Source: JAUXFS01 sp963772635
GTDB taxonomy: Bacteria > Pseudomonadota > Alphaproteobacteria > Rhodospirillales > Defluviicoccaceae
Length of the DNA: 64,000 nt
Assembly: GCA_963772635.1 (NCBI GenBank)
Contig: CAVYYK010000031.1
Location: forward strand, 1 to 64,000
Direction: 5' to 3'
Shown here one piece after another: positions 36,889 through 46,989 of this stretch. Every line of letters begins with the position of its first letter. Position 1 is the stretch's first letter. The position numbers and the translations under genes are program-made. The notes under the pieces were generated by a model, which was not told where the DNA came from, made no database searches, and saw nothing but the letters and a program-made list of their open reading frames with translations.

Positions 36889-37851
36889 ATGGTCTATCTG
36901 GAACTGGTGGCGGGCTTCCTCCTGCTTGTCGCCGGCGGCGACTCGCTGGTGCGCGGCGCGGTGGCGATCGCCCGGCGGATCGGCGTCTCGCCGTTGCTGA
37001 TCGGGCTGACCCTGGTCGGGTTCGGCACGTCGACGCCGGAGCTGCTCACCAGCGTCCAGGCGGCGCTGGCCGGCTCGCCGGGGATCGCGTTCGGCAACGT
37101 CGTCGGCAGCAACACCGCCAATATCCTGCTCATCCTCGGCATCGCCGCCCTCATCTCGCCGCTGCGAACGTCGCCCGATGCTTTCCGGCGCGACGGCACC
37201 GTCGTTCTACTTTCGGCGCTCGCCTGCGTCGGCGTGGTCCTGTTCGGGCGGCTCGATCGGCCGATCGGAGTCGTCCTCGTGGTGCTGCTGATCGCCTACA
37301 TCGTCTACACCTACCGGCGCGAACGGGTCGTCCACGATGCGTCGGCGGCGATGCACGAAGCCGAGGCGTCAGCGGCGGAGCCGGCGCCGACGCGCCTGTG
37401 GGTGGCGACACTGTTCACTCTAGGCGGAATGGCGCTCACCGTCCTCGGCGCCCGATTCCTGGTCGACGGTGCGATCGAGCTGGCCCGAGCCGCCGGCATC
37501 TCGGAGACCATCGTCGGGCTGACCATCGTCGCCGTCGGCACCTCGCTGCCGGAACTGGTGACATCGGTGATGGCCGCCGTCCGCCGCCAGTCCGACGTCG
37601 CCTTCGGCAACATCGTCGGCAGCAACATCTACAACGTTCTCGGTATTCTCGGCGTCACCGCCATCGTCCGGCCGATCCCGGTGCCGCCCGAAATCGCCCG
37701 CCTCGACATCTGGGTGATGCTGGCGGCGACCGTCCTGTTGCTGGTGTTCTCGGTGACCGGCTGGCGGGTCACCCGGACCGAGGGCGGGGTGCTGCTGGCG
37801 GCCTACATCGCCTATGTCGGCTATCTCGTGTCGCTCGTCGCGGCGCCTTAG
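36889..37851 (+). CDS. Na+/Ca2+ exchanger-family membrane antiporter (YrbG type)
   Basis: The 320-residue protein has ten predicted membrane helices in two inverted halves. Each half carries the alpha-repeat: GLTLVGFGTSTPELLTSVQA with FGNVVGSNTANILLILGIAA, and GLTIVAVGTSLPELVTSVMA with FGNIVGSNIYNVLGILGVTA. The acidic ion-binding Glu residues are intact in both. It should exchange calcium for sodium or protons across the inner membrane. Length is typical. It stands alone. Confidence 0.93.
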   Translation: MVYLELVAGFLLLVAGGDSLVRGAVAIARRIGVSPLLIGLTLVGFGTSTPELLTSVQAALAGSPGIAFGNVVGSNTANILLILGIAALISPLRTSPDAFRRDGTVVLLSALACVGVVLFGRLDRPIGVVLVVLLIAYIVYTYRRERVVHDASAAMHEAEASAAEPAPTRLWVATLFTLGGMALTVLGARFLVDGAIELARAAGISETIVGLTIVAVGTSLPELVTSVMAAVRRQSDVAFGNIVGSNIYNVLGILGVTAIVRPIPVPPEIARLDIWVMLAATVLLLVFSVTGWRVTRTEGGVLLAAYIAYVGYLVSLVAAP

Positions 37852-37882
37852 CCTATTGCTTCGAGATCGGGGGTGAACAGGG

Positions 37883-38401
37883 TCAGCTCCGCGAGCCGCT
37901 CAGGCGCTGGGCGGTCCGGCTGAGCGCAAGCTCGTGATCGGTGCGCGCATCGAGCAGGCTCGCCAGCCGCTGGACGACGCGCAGCTCTTCCTTCTGCAGG
38001 TGCTCCATCATGTCGGCGATCAGCGCTTCCGCGGCCTGGCGGAACCGAAGCCATCGGCCGGCGGTCGCGCCGTTGCGGCGAAGAGCGGAGGCGATGGCGC
38101 GAAGCCGGAACGCCTTCGGCTCGATGGTGCCGTGCTCGCCGATCAGCGTTGTCACCAGTTCGGCGTCGCCATGCTCGCGAATCAAAGGAAACAGATTAGC
38201 CTCCTCGAAGCGGTGATGGTCGATGATCTCGTCGAGCCCGGCGATCAGCTCGTCGAGCTGTTTGCGCTCCTCGGCAATCCGGGGATCGAGCGGCCGATCG
38301 AAAAACGCCTCGCCGACCCGGTTCTGCAGGCCGCAGATGGAGACGACGAAGCGGAAGTGCTCCTCGTGAAGAAGTTGCCCGACCTCGCTCAGTTCAAACA
38401 T
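37883..38401 (-). CDS. Hemerythrin HHE-domain protein
   Basis: The 172-residue cytoplasmic protein shows a four-helix hemerythrin-like pattern: LLHEEHFRFVVSICGLQNRV, DELIAGLDEIIDHHRFEEAN (HHxxEE), IGEHGTIEPKAF and LIADMMEHLQKEE. Histidines and glutamates for a di-iron site are in place. Roles in oxygen, NO or iron sensing are known for the family. ATG 38401 is used; a GTG at 38428 would add nine residues. Confidence 0.85.
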   Translation of the reverse strand: MFELSEVGQLLHEEHFRFVVSICGLQNRVGEAFFDRPLDPRIAEERKQLDELIAGLDEIIDHHRFEEANLFPLIREHGDAELVTTLIGEHGTIEPKAFRLRAIASALRRNGATAGRWLRFRQAAEALIADMMEHLQKEELRVVQRLASLLDARTDHELALSRTAQRLSGSRS

Positions 38402-38517
38402 CGTGCCCCGCCTCGACCCGGAGCTCACGCCCCACTTTGGCCTACCGCTATCACCGAGTCGGCGGCGGGGTCAATGACCCTGATCAAGACCCGGTTGTGC
38501 CGTTTGCTCATTCCGGC

Positions 38518-38546
38518 TTGTGCTCCATAACGCGTCACGTTATAGT
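38518..38546 (+). promoter_or_regulatory. higBA promoter with an internal operator palindrome
   Basis: TTGTGC (38518-38523), a 17-base spacer and TATAGT (38541-38546) form a promoter. A perfect palindrome ATAACG-N5-CGTTAT (38527-38543) fills the spacer and touches the -10 box, a good site for HigA autorepression. The start codon at 38555 would leave almost no leader. Confidence 0.6.
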
Positions 38547-38554
38547 TGCACGCG

Positions 38555-38839
38555 ATGATCAGGAGCTTTGCCGATCCCGAGACGGAGCTGATCTGGAGCG
38601 GTCGGCGAAGCCGCAGGTTGCCGCAGGACATGCAGATGGTGGCGTTGCGCAAACTGCGTATGCTGAACCAGGCGCGCGTACTTTCCGATCTTCTCGTCCC
38701 TCCGGGGAATCGGCTCGAGGCGCTGAGGGGAGGCCGCGCCGGTCAACACAGCATCCGCATCAACGATCAATGGCGCATTTGCTTTACGTGGGTTGATGGA
38801 GGACCGAGCGATGTCGAGATCGTCGACTACCACCGCTGA
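38555..38839 (+). CDS. higB: HigB-type toxin (RelE/ParE fold mRNA interferase)
   Basis: The 94-residue protein has the HigB pattern: MIRSFADPETELIW, MVALRKLRMLNQARVLSDLL, PPGNRLEALRG, GQHSIRINDQWRICFTWVDG and DVEIVDYHR at the C-terminus. It should cut ribosome-bound mRNA when free. The toxin-first order and overlap with the antitoxin are characteristic of higBA. Confidence 0.92.
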   Translation: MIRSFADPETELIWSGRRSRRLPQDMQMVALRKLRMLNQARVLSDLLVPPGNRLEALRGGRAGQHSIRINDQWRICFTWVDGGPSDVEIVDYHR

Positions 38840-39131
38840 CGAGGAGCGGCTGCCAAACCCCCATCCCGGCGAGATCCTCTTCGAGGAGTTTCTCAAGCCG
38901 ATGAGTTTGAGCCAGAACGCTTTGGCGCGGGCGGTTCACGTGCCGCCGCGGCAAATCAACGAACTGGTGCTCGGCAAACGCTCGATCACAGCCGATACCG
39001 ACCTTCGGCTCGCGCGTTACTTCGGAATTTCGGAGGGGTTCTTCCTCGGTCTGCAGAACGACTACGACCTCATGGAACGGCGCCGGAAGATCGAGTCCGA
39101 GCTACAGACCATTGATCCTCGCGCCGCGTGA
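38811..39131 (+). CDS. higA: HigA-type antitoxin (HTH/XRE)
   Basis: The 106-residue protein has PNPHPGEILFEEFLKPMSLS, an HTH (QNALARAVHVPPRQINELVL, GKRSITADTDLRLARYFG) and an acidic tail. It binds HigB and represses its own operon. ATG 38811 is preceded by GGAGG and overlaps higB by 29 bases; ATG 38793 is an alternative. Confidence 0.92.
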   Translation: MSRSSTTTADEERLPNPHPGEILFEEFLKPMSLSQNALARAVHVPPRQINELVLGKRSITADTDLRLARYFGISEGFFLGLQNDYDLMERRRKIESELQTIDPRAA

Positions 39132-39177
39132 TACCGGGCCTCGACAGAGGATGAGTAGTCTGCCGGCCGGCGACACG

Positions 39178-40041
39178 TCACGGTGATCGGGCGCTCGACG
39201 GCCTCGCCATCGCCAGCACCTGCTCGGGGGTATGGCCGTGCTCCCGGAGCGACCGGATCGTCGCGGCGCCCTGGCGCTTGGCCAGCCGTCGGCCCTGGTC
39301 GTCGCGGCAAAGGCCGTGGTGGTGCCACACCGGCGGCGGCAGATCGAGCAGCGCGTAGAGCGTCCGGTGCACGTGGGTGGCCTCCAACAGATCCTCGCCG
39401 CGGGTGACGTGGGTGACGCCTTGCGCGGCGTCGTCGACGACCACCGCCAAGTGGTAGCTGGTTGCGTTCTCCTTGCGGGCGATGACCACGTCGCCGAACC
39501 GGTCGAGCCGGGCGGTCCGGCGCCCGTGCGACCGGTCGGTCCACGACAGCTCGCCGGTCAACCTTCGGGCGCGGGCGGCGTCGAGACGAAGGGCGTGGGG
39601 CCGTCCGGCGGCGATCCGGTCGTCGCGCTCGGCCGCGTCCAGGGCGCGGCAGATGCCGGGGTAGACCGCGCTGCCGTCCGGCGCCACCGTGTGGGGCGCT
39701 CCCGCCGCCGCCTCGATCTCCATGCGGATCTCCTTGCGGGTGCAGAAGCACGGGTAGACGACGCCGACATCGGCGAGCCGGCGCAACGCCTCGCGGTAGA
39801 GGTCCATGCGCTCGGATTGGCGGACTTCCGGCTGCTCCCAGGTAAGGCCAAGCCATTGGAGATCCTCGAGATTGCGCTCGATGAAAGCCGGCCGGCAGCG
39901 GCCGGTGTCGATGTCCTCGACACGCACCAGAAAGCGTCCCCCGGCACGAGCCGCCACGTCGCTAGCGAACCATGCGGAATAGGCATGGCCAAGATGCAGA
40001 TCGCCGGTCGGGCTCGGCGCGAAACGGGTGACCACGGTCAT
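39178..40041 (-). CDS. gluQ: Glutamyl-Q tRNA(Asp) synthetase
   Basis: The 287-residue protein has the glutamyl-tRNA synthetase catalytic core without the anticodon domain: RFAPSPTGDLHLGHAYSAWF (HIGH-like), RVEDIDTGRCRPAFIERNLE, YPCFCTRKEIR zinc-site region, VTRGEDLLEATHVHRTLYAL and GRRLAKRQGA (KMSKS-like). GluQ attaches glutamate to queuosine in tRNA-Asp. Length is normal. It ends 46 bases after convergent higA. Confidence 0.9.
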   Translation of the reverse strand: MTVVTRFAPSPTGDLHLGHAYSAWFASDVAARAGGRFLVRVEDIDTGRCRPAFIERNLEDLQWLGLTWEQPEVRQSERMDLYREALRRLADVGVVYPCFCTRKEIRMEIEAAAGAPHTVAPDGSAVYPGICRALDAAERDDRIAAGRPHALRLDAARARRLTGELSWTDRSHGRRTARLDRFGDVVIARKENATSYHLAVVVDDAAQGVTHVTRGEDLLEATHVHRTLYALLDLPPPVWHHHGLCRDDQGRRLAKRQGAATIRSLREHGHTPEQVLAMARPSSARSP

Positions 40042-40420
40042 GCCCGGGACAGTTCCTCACGAACGTCAAATCAACGACGGGCGCGAAAAATACACGAAAA
40101 CCCGTGGCGCACGCCAGCAAACCAGCGTATCGGCCCGATCCAGTGAACTTCGGATCAATGCAAACGAACCGGCGGAGTTATAGCAACAGTTCTTTATCTT
40201 GGACGCGCGGAGCACGGCGCAAATCCGGACCGGACAAAAAAATCCCCCGATCCCGGAGAAGAATTGGGGGTGGGGGAATGGGCTTCCCAGAACAGAACGC
40301 CTTGGCACGGTTCCACAACTCTCGAAAGTGTACTAAGTCTCGCTTGAACTCCTTGGATACTCCACTGAAGCCGGGAGAGCGTACTCAGCGGATCGGACGG
40401 CGAATAGTCGGGAGATGTAC
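40042..40420. other. Gene-free stretch between gluQ and the duplicated regulator tail
   Basis: It contains the minus-strand terminator at 40236 and sequence resembling the downstream region of the gene at 41845. No gene is seen. Confidence 0.4.
40236..40270 (-). terminator. Probable intrinsic terminator behind the regulator fragment
   Basis: On the minus strand CCCCC and GGGGG pair around a 17-base loop, followed by a seven-T tract. A similar hairpin at 41567 follows the full-length gene, so it seems to be part of the duplicated unit. Confidence 0.5.
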
Positions 40421-40690
40421 CTAGTGGAATCTACCCAGGGCCTCCTTGCCGGAAGCGGTGAGACCGCGGGACCGTTTGTCGATGTCGATGGCCGACGCCA
40501 TCCGCACCAGATCGGCGAGAACCCTGACCTTCATCTTGTCCATGACCCGGGCGCGATGATTCTCCACAGTGCGTCGGCTGATTCCGAGCCGACCGGCGAT
40601 AACCTTGTTGGCATGGCCGGCGACGACCAGCGCCATCAAGTGGACTCGGCTGTCATGCCGCAGGCTGAACCGCGGAGGAAAGGCGGAGAT
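40421..40690 (-). pseudogene. Duplicated C-terminal tail of the FixJ-like regulator domain
   Basis: This stretch encodes VVAGHANKVIAGRLGISRRT, VENHRARVMDKMKVRVLADL and AIDIDKRSRGL, matching nearly residue for residue the HTH end of the gene at 41845. Only the DNA-binding domain is present, without receiver domain, and there is no start of its own. The DNA similarity extends beyond the stop, so this is a segmental duplication remnant. Confidence 0.78.
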
Positions 40691-41523
40691 GGCGGTGGGA
40701 GAGGCGTGGCCGGCCGTGGAACGATGGGTTTGCGCCCGGTCGGCCGGCCGTCGACCAGGTCGTAGACGCGGTCGGCGATGGCCAGGATCGATGGATCGCG
40801 GCTCGCCAGGATCATCGTGCACTGGCCCCTGAACACGGAGAGGACGGAGCGCAACAGGGCATCGCTTGCGCTGTCTGTTCCCTCGTTGGCCTCGTCGAAC
40901 AGCAGCACCCGCGGTCGGGTCGCCAGGGCCCGGGCAACCACGATCAGCTGTTTGAGACCGCGGGAGAGGACATCCGAGGCGGATGTGCCGAGGCGCGTGT
41001 CGAAGCCGAGCGGCATTCGCAGGATCGTCGTCTCGAGCCCGATCAGCCGTGCCGTCTCGAGGGCGGCCTCCTGAAGTCGCGGCCTGAACAGGGTAATGTT
41101 GTCGAGGATCGTTCCAGCGAGCAGCACCCCATGTTTCGGCACATAGGCGATGTGGTTGCAGACGCTGACGGGATCAAAATCGGTGGGGTTTCGCCCGTCG
41201 ACGAGTGCAGCCCCGCGGTTGGGGCGGAGCATCCCCGCCAGCAGGCATAGAAGCGTCGTCTTGCCGCTGGCGCCGCCGCCGGCGACGGCAATGGTCTCTC
41301 CCGGCGCTACCGAGAGATCGGCATCGACGATGACGGGGGGCGGTTCCTCGCCGTTCCCGTCCGCCCCGTAGGCGAAGACGACGTCGACGAGTTCAAGGCG
41401 GCCGTGGGGTGTCGGCAGAGGCGGGAGGCGGGGCGATTCCGCCGGCGACAAAGCGGAAGATTCGGTGATCCCGTTGCTTTTTCGATCGGGTATCATCAAG
41501 GCTCGTGATCCGGCGGCGTTCAT
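40636..41523 (-). CDS. Orphan ABC ATPase domain, type I secretion-like, probably truncated
   Basis: From ATG 41523 the protein has 295 residues: a linker and one ABC ATPase with FAYGADGNGEEPPPVIVDAD, Walker A GGGASGKTTL, Q-loop region VCNHIAYVPKHGVLLAGTI, LSRGLKQLIVVARALATRP in place of the LSGGQ signature, and Walker B VLLFDEANEG. It resembles the ATPase half of HlyB-type exporters, but no transmembrane domain is present. The C-terminus runs into the duplicated regulator tail. It may be a fragment or an energising subunit for membrane proteins elsewhere. Confidence 0.7.
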   Translation of the reverse strand: MNAAGSRALMIPDRKSNGITESSALSPAESPRLPPLPTPHGRLELVDVVFAYGADGNGEEPPPVIVDADLSVAPGETIAVAGGGASGKTTLLCLLAGMLRPNRGAALVDGRNPTDFDPVSVCNHIAYVPKHGVLLAGTILDNITLFRPRLQEAALETARLIGLETTILRMPLGFDTRLGTSASDVLSRGLKQLIVVARALATRPRVLLFDEANEGTDSASDALLRSVLSVFRGQCTMILASRDPSILAIADRVYDLVDGRPTGRKPIVPRPATPLPPPSPPFLRGSACGMTAEST

Positions 41524-41566
41524 GGCTTTCCAGTGCGATTTAACGACCGTCGCCGTTAAAAGCGCT

Positions 41567-41595
41567 ATAAAAAACTCCTCCCCGATCCCGGGGAG
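41567..41595 (-). terminator. Intrinsic terminator behind the cheBR-kinase gene
   Basis: On the minus strand CTCCCC and GGGGAG form a stem with a 6-base loop, followed by GAG and six T. It lies about 250 bases past the stop at 41845 and upstream of the orphan ATPase start. Confidence 0.65.
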
Positions 41596-41844
41596 TAAGG
41601 GGGATGGACCGGGGAGGATTTGAAGCTTCCGAGAGTACACTTCTAGGTCGACGGATTCACATTCTTGGCCGACACCAAAGTCACTCACTCGCACCCCAAA
41701 GTTACGTTAAGGAACAGCAGCGAGCGTACTTGGTGTTTGTGCGGGCCGAATAGTCGGGAGATGTACTCACGGGAATTCTACTCAGACCGAATTTACTGAG
41801 GCCGCATGTGCGCGTGACGGTCCTTGCAGCGCCAGTCCCGTCGC

Positions 41845-44800
41845 TCACCCGCCGGGAGCGGCCAGACCGCGGGACCACTTGTCGATGTCGATGGCCGCCG
41901 ACATCCGCACCAGATCGGCGAGAACCCGGGCGTTCATCTTGTCCATGACCCGGGCACGATGATTTTCCACCGTGCGTTGACTGATCCCGAGCCGATCGGC
42001 GATGACCTTGTTGGCATGGCCGGCGACGACCAACGCCATCACCTCGCATTCTCGACGGGTCAGCCGCTGAAAGCGGGCCTCGATCTCCGCCTTTGCTCCG
42101 GTGGCGACTTTCGATCGGCGCCCCTGGTCGAGGGCCCGTTGGATGCTGTTCAACAGGAACTGGTTGCGCACCGGTTTTTCGAGGAAGTCGACCGCCCCGG
42201 CCCGCATCGCCCGCACCGCGAGGGGCACTTCGCGACGACCGGTTATGACGACCACCGGCAGGGCGATTCCCGCCGCATTGAGCTTCTCCTGCAACTCCAA
42301 GCCGCTGATCCCCGGCATGACGATGTCGGCCACCAGACATCCCGGACGACCGGGGCGGTAGGAACCCAGAAACGCCTCGCCGCTGGCGAAAGTTTCCACC
42401 CGATGGCCCTCGGACTCGAACAGGTCGCGCATGGCGTTCCGGGTGGTTTCGTCGTCGTCGACGACAAACACCGTCGGCCGGGAGACCGATGTCACCGGTT
42501 CGCTCGGCTGCTGGTTCGGTTCCGGCAAGGGAGGCACCTCCGGCCGCGGCCGGCCGAAGCCGACGCGTTCGAGCATTTCCCGGAGCAACGCGATCAGTTC
42601 CGCCGCCCGGACCGGCTTCTGCAGATATCGGGCGCCGTATTCGCTGAACTCATGCTGACGTTCGGTCGAAACGACGCCGGTGAGAACGACGATCGGGATG
42701 TCTTCGCCGAACCTCTTGCGGATCCCGCGGATGAACTGAAGGCCGGTCATTTCTCCGGACAGGCTGTAGTCGATGACGGCAGCCAACGGCCGGATTTCAC
42801 CCTGTTGGAGAGCCGCGAGCGCCTGGCCGCCTCCCCGTGCCGCGATGACTTGATACCCTTCGAGCTCCAACAGGATCCGCAGGGACTGGAGTAGCGAGGC
42901 ATCGTCCTCGACCAGCAGGACAGAGACCGCTCGCCCGTCGCGCAAGGCAATCCGGTCCGCCAACGTGAGATCGTACCGGCCTTCCTCGCCCCGGCCTATC
43001 GGCACCTCCAGGGCGAACATCGAACCCTTGCCCAAGGTGGACCGTACGTCCAGCGCATGGCCGAGGAGATCGGCCATCCGCCGGACCACCGATAGGCCAA
43101 GACCCAGGCCGCCGCTCGACTCACGAGGGCCCGCGCCGATCCGATAGTATTTGTTGAAGATCGCCTCGAGCTGATCCCCGGGGATTCCGATGCCGCTATC
43201 CCGGACCTCGATCCGCAAGGCCCGTCCGCGGCGCCGGCAACCCAGCAGGATCTTTCCGGCGTCCGTATACTTGACCGCGTTGGACAGCAGGTTCTGGACG
43301 ACCCGCGCCAGCAAACGCAGATCGCTGCGGATCACCGCATCGCAATCGACGATGCGCAGGTCCAGGCCCTTGCCCCGCGCATAATCGGCGAACTGGTCGC
43401 GCATTCGGTCCAACAATTCGCTCACGTGGAATTCGGTGATCTCCGGCTCGATCGCGGCGCTTTCCAGCTGATCGATATCGAGCAAGGTATTAAGGGTGTC
43501 GGTCATCGCCCCGAGGGTCGCCCCGAGATCGTCGACGGTTCTCAGGACATCTCGATCTTCCACCTTCCTGACCAGAACGCCCTGAAGGATGTCGAGGGTC
43601 TGCAGCGGCTGGCGCAGATCATGACTGACTGCCGCCAGGAACTCCGACTTCGCGGCATTCGCCGCCTCCGCCGCCTGTTTTGCGGCACTGAGCGCCTCGC
43701 GATCGCGCTTTCGATCGGTCACATCCTCGACCGCCAGCAGGATCAACGGCTGCGCCTCGGACTGACGACCGATCTCGCGGCCATTGATCTCAATGATCCG
43801 CGGCCCGAGCCCGGGCAGGTCGACCTCGACCTGCAGGTCCTCGAACGGCGCTTTGTCGGCAACAATGCTCTCCAGCGCCCGACGCAAATTCAGCGTATCG
43901 AATTTGCCGCTGGCCAGTTCATCGAGGTGTCGGCCGATGGATTGTTCCGGAGTGGTGTCGAAAATCCGACAAAACGAGTGGTTGGCCGAAACGATCTTGA
44001 GTTTGCCATCGAGGACGACCAACCCCTCGCGAACGGTCTCGACGATGCCCTCGGCATAGATCCGCGCATCATCGACCTCGATCTCGGCGGTTTTGAGGAC
44101 CGAAATGTCGTTGAAGGTGACGACCACGCCTTCGATCCTGTTGTCCTCCGTCCGATAGGGCAGGATCCTTCGATTGAACCACGCACCCGCGTCCGATCGG
44201 ATTTCTCGGGTAATCGGCGCGAGGTCGGCGAGAACGGTGTTGATGTCGTCGAACAACGCGGGGTCCTCGAATTTTCGCGACAGGTCGACGATCGGTCTTC
44301 CGATATCGGATGCGATGACGTTGAACAGCTTTTTCGCCGCCGGCGTAAACCGCTTGATGTTGAAGCTTGTGTCCAGAAACACGGTTGCGATGTCGGAGCT
44401 GACCAGGAGGTTGAGCAGATCGTTGGCCGTCTCGCGCTGCTGCTCCACCGTTTCCTGAAGCTGGGCATTCAGGGTGGTCAGCTCTTCGTTGAGCGACTGC
44501 AGTTCTTCCTTTGAGGTCTCCAGCTCTTCGTTGGTCGACTGGAACTCCTCGTTCATCGACATCGCTTCTTCGTTGGTCGCGGTGAGTTCTTCGTTGGCGA
44601 TCTCCAGCTCGTTGATGGTGGCCTGAAGCTCCTTCCTCGTCGCCTCCAGTTCCCGTTCGAGGAGCACGGCGACGGAGGCATCGTCCCCCCGGTCCGTCCG
44701 TTCCTCGTGTTCGCGCGGCTCGACCCGAGGCTCGTCGATAAATCCGACCAACAGCAGGGTCCCGCCGTTCGCCGGAACCGGTTCAACGCGGACCGTCACC

Positions 44801-46666
44801 CTGACCGTTTCGCCGTCGCGCTCGACCCGCGCGCCGGAGAACACGGCGGGAGCGTCGTCGTCGATCGCCTTGCGGATGGCGACCCGCAACTTGGAAGGCA
44901 ACCCGTCGCGGGCCATGCTGATCACGTCTTGGCTCGCCTCTCCCGGGGGTATCCTCAGGTACCGATCGGTCGGGCCGAAGTAGTAGAGGCCCCGGTTTTC
45001 CTGGTTCATCAGCACCGCGGCCGGGGCATACGTATCGAGCAGCGCCTGGCGGGCGAGGTCGGCAAAGTTGCCGGGCGCATGCTCGGTGGGGCGCCGCGGC
45101 CGCGTCGCCGGCGCCAGCGCGCCACGGCCGAGTCCGATCGGAAATTCGACATCGCCCGGCCGAACGCGGCCGACGCGCCGAAATATCCGCTCCCTCTTGA
45201 ATTCGGCGACGAACCGATCGCTCGCCGTCCCGACCGTCTCGGAGGGCCCGAGAAAAAGGATGCCTTGGTCGAGAAGGGCGAAATGAAATAGGGCGAGAAC
45301 CCTCTCCTGCACCTCGGGGCGAAGATAGATCAGCAGATTGCGGCACGAGATCAGGTCGAGCCGCGAGAACGGTGAATCGGTGAGCAGGTCGTGGGCCGCG
45401 AACACCAGGCAGTCGCGGAGTTGCCGGGCGACCCTGTAGCTGTGATCCTCCTTGGTGAAGAAGCGGCCCAGCCGCTCCGCCGAGACATCGGCTTCAATGG
45501 ACTCCGGGTAGACGCCGCCGCGGCCGAACTCCACGGCATCCTCGTCGACGTCCGTGGCGAACACCTGAAGTTCGAACCTGCTCCTGATCGCCGAGATCTG
45601 TTCGATCAGCAGCATGGCGATCGAATAGGCCTCCTCGCCGGTGCTGCATCCGGGAACCCAGACGCGGAACGGCCTTGCGGCGCCGTGCCGTTCCACCAGG
45701 TCGGGCAGCACCTGTTTCGCCAGAACCTCGAAGGACTCGGGATGGCGGAAGAAGCTGGTGACGTTGATCAGCAGGTCCTTGGCCAGCCGTTCGATCTCCG
45801 AGGGATCTTCCGTCAGATTGCGCAAATATTCCGTGAAACTGTCAACGTAATTGATCGCCATCCGCCGCTCGATGCGGCGAACGATCGTACCGATCTTGTA
45901 CGGGAAAAAATCGTGCGACGTCCTCGACTTGAGCAGATTGACAATATCATTGATGCTTTCATCCGCTTGTTCGCTGACTTCCGCGGATTCCTCCGGAATG
46001 TGAACGTACGATTGGCTGCAATACCGAATGATGGCTTGCGGCATCTCCTTGACGGCGAGGACCAGATCGACCGCGCCCGTGGTCAGAGGCGCTGCGCGGC
46101 ATGCTGTCGTAGCCCGCCTCCTTGGGGTCCTGCACGACCGCCAGGCCGCCATGTTCCTTGACGGCCCGCAACCCCAGCGTCCCGTCGGTGCCGGCGCCGG
46201 AAAGGACGACGCAGATCGCCCGCCGCCGCCGATCCTCGGCAAGGGATCGAAAGAAGAAATCCACCGGCATTCGGGCGCCATGGCGGTTCTTCGGCCGCGA
46301 AAGGCATAGGTTGCCCTTTCTGATCTCGAGATAGGTCGCCGGCGGAATGACATAGACGTGGTCGGGACGGACCGGCGCTCCGTCCTCGGCGGCCAACACC
46401 TTCATCGCCGTGTGCCTGGCCAGCAGCTCGGCCATCAGGCTTTTGCGCGACGGATCGAGATGCTGGATGACGACGAACGCCATTCCGCTGTCGGAGGGCA
46501 TCGCGTCGAAGAAGGCGCCGAGGGCTTCCAGAGCGCCGGCGGAAGCGCCGAGCCCGACCACCGGAAATTCGCCCGAACCGGACGCCGTATCGCCGGAACC
46601 GGCAACTTTTCGCCGTCTTTTGACGGGCGGAGCCTTCGGCTCCGGGCTGCGCTTGCTGCTCGTCAT
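41845..46666 (-). CDS. CheB-CheR-PAS-histidine kinase-REC-REC-LuxR fusion protein (one frameshift here)
   Basis: Mended length is 1,606 residues. Domains in order: CheB methylesterase (PVVGLGASAGALEALGAFFD, VIQHLDP, SGAGTDGTLGLRAVKEHGG, with Ser-His-Asp); CheR methyltransferase (SFFRHPESFEVLAKQVLPDL, RVWVPGCSTGEEAYSIAM); coiled coil (NEELTATNEEAMSMNEEFQS); two PAS domains; HisKA (FLAAVSHDLRQPLQTLDILQ); HATPase (QNLLSNAVKYTDAG, SGGLGLGLSVVRRMADL); receiver 1 (VSVLLVEDDASLLQSL, AVIDYSLSG); receiver 2 (TVFVVDDDETTRNAMRDL, CLVADIVMPGISG); LuxR HTH (LTRRECEVMALVVAGHANKV). The CheB and CheR frames meet at 46087, where dropping one base restores PRSA-LTTGAVDLVL. CheB-CheR-PAS and hybrid kinases are known; the added FixJ-like regulator makes a whole phosphorelay in one chain. 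Confidence 0.88.
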
Positions 46667-46989
46667 GCCGACATTCTTCGAGGTGCGCCGCCGGGCCTTC
46701 GCGGCCCCACCGCCCGGTCATCGATCCCGACCGCCGGCGGCGTCACCAACCCCATGCGTTGTTCAGCCGGGGGCTAGCATCGCACCGTAGTCACCGGCGC
46801 TCAACACCAACTTGAGCGGGCAACCTCGATGGTCTCGAGCGTCCTCCCGGATAGCCGCCCCTTACCCGATCGACACGTGCCCGCCGCAAGCTTCGGAATG
46901 GCCCTATGAGGAATGCCGTTGCAGCGGTGGGGCTCGATCCGCACAATGGAGCATAGGAAACATTCGTTAGGAAACGCTCAGCCCAGCCG
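46667..46989. other. Divergent intergenic region, cheBR fusion / formate dehydrogenase
   Basis: About 320 bases with no supported gene, repeat or terminator. It must carry the two divergent promoters. Confidence 0.4.
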
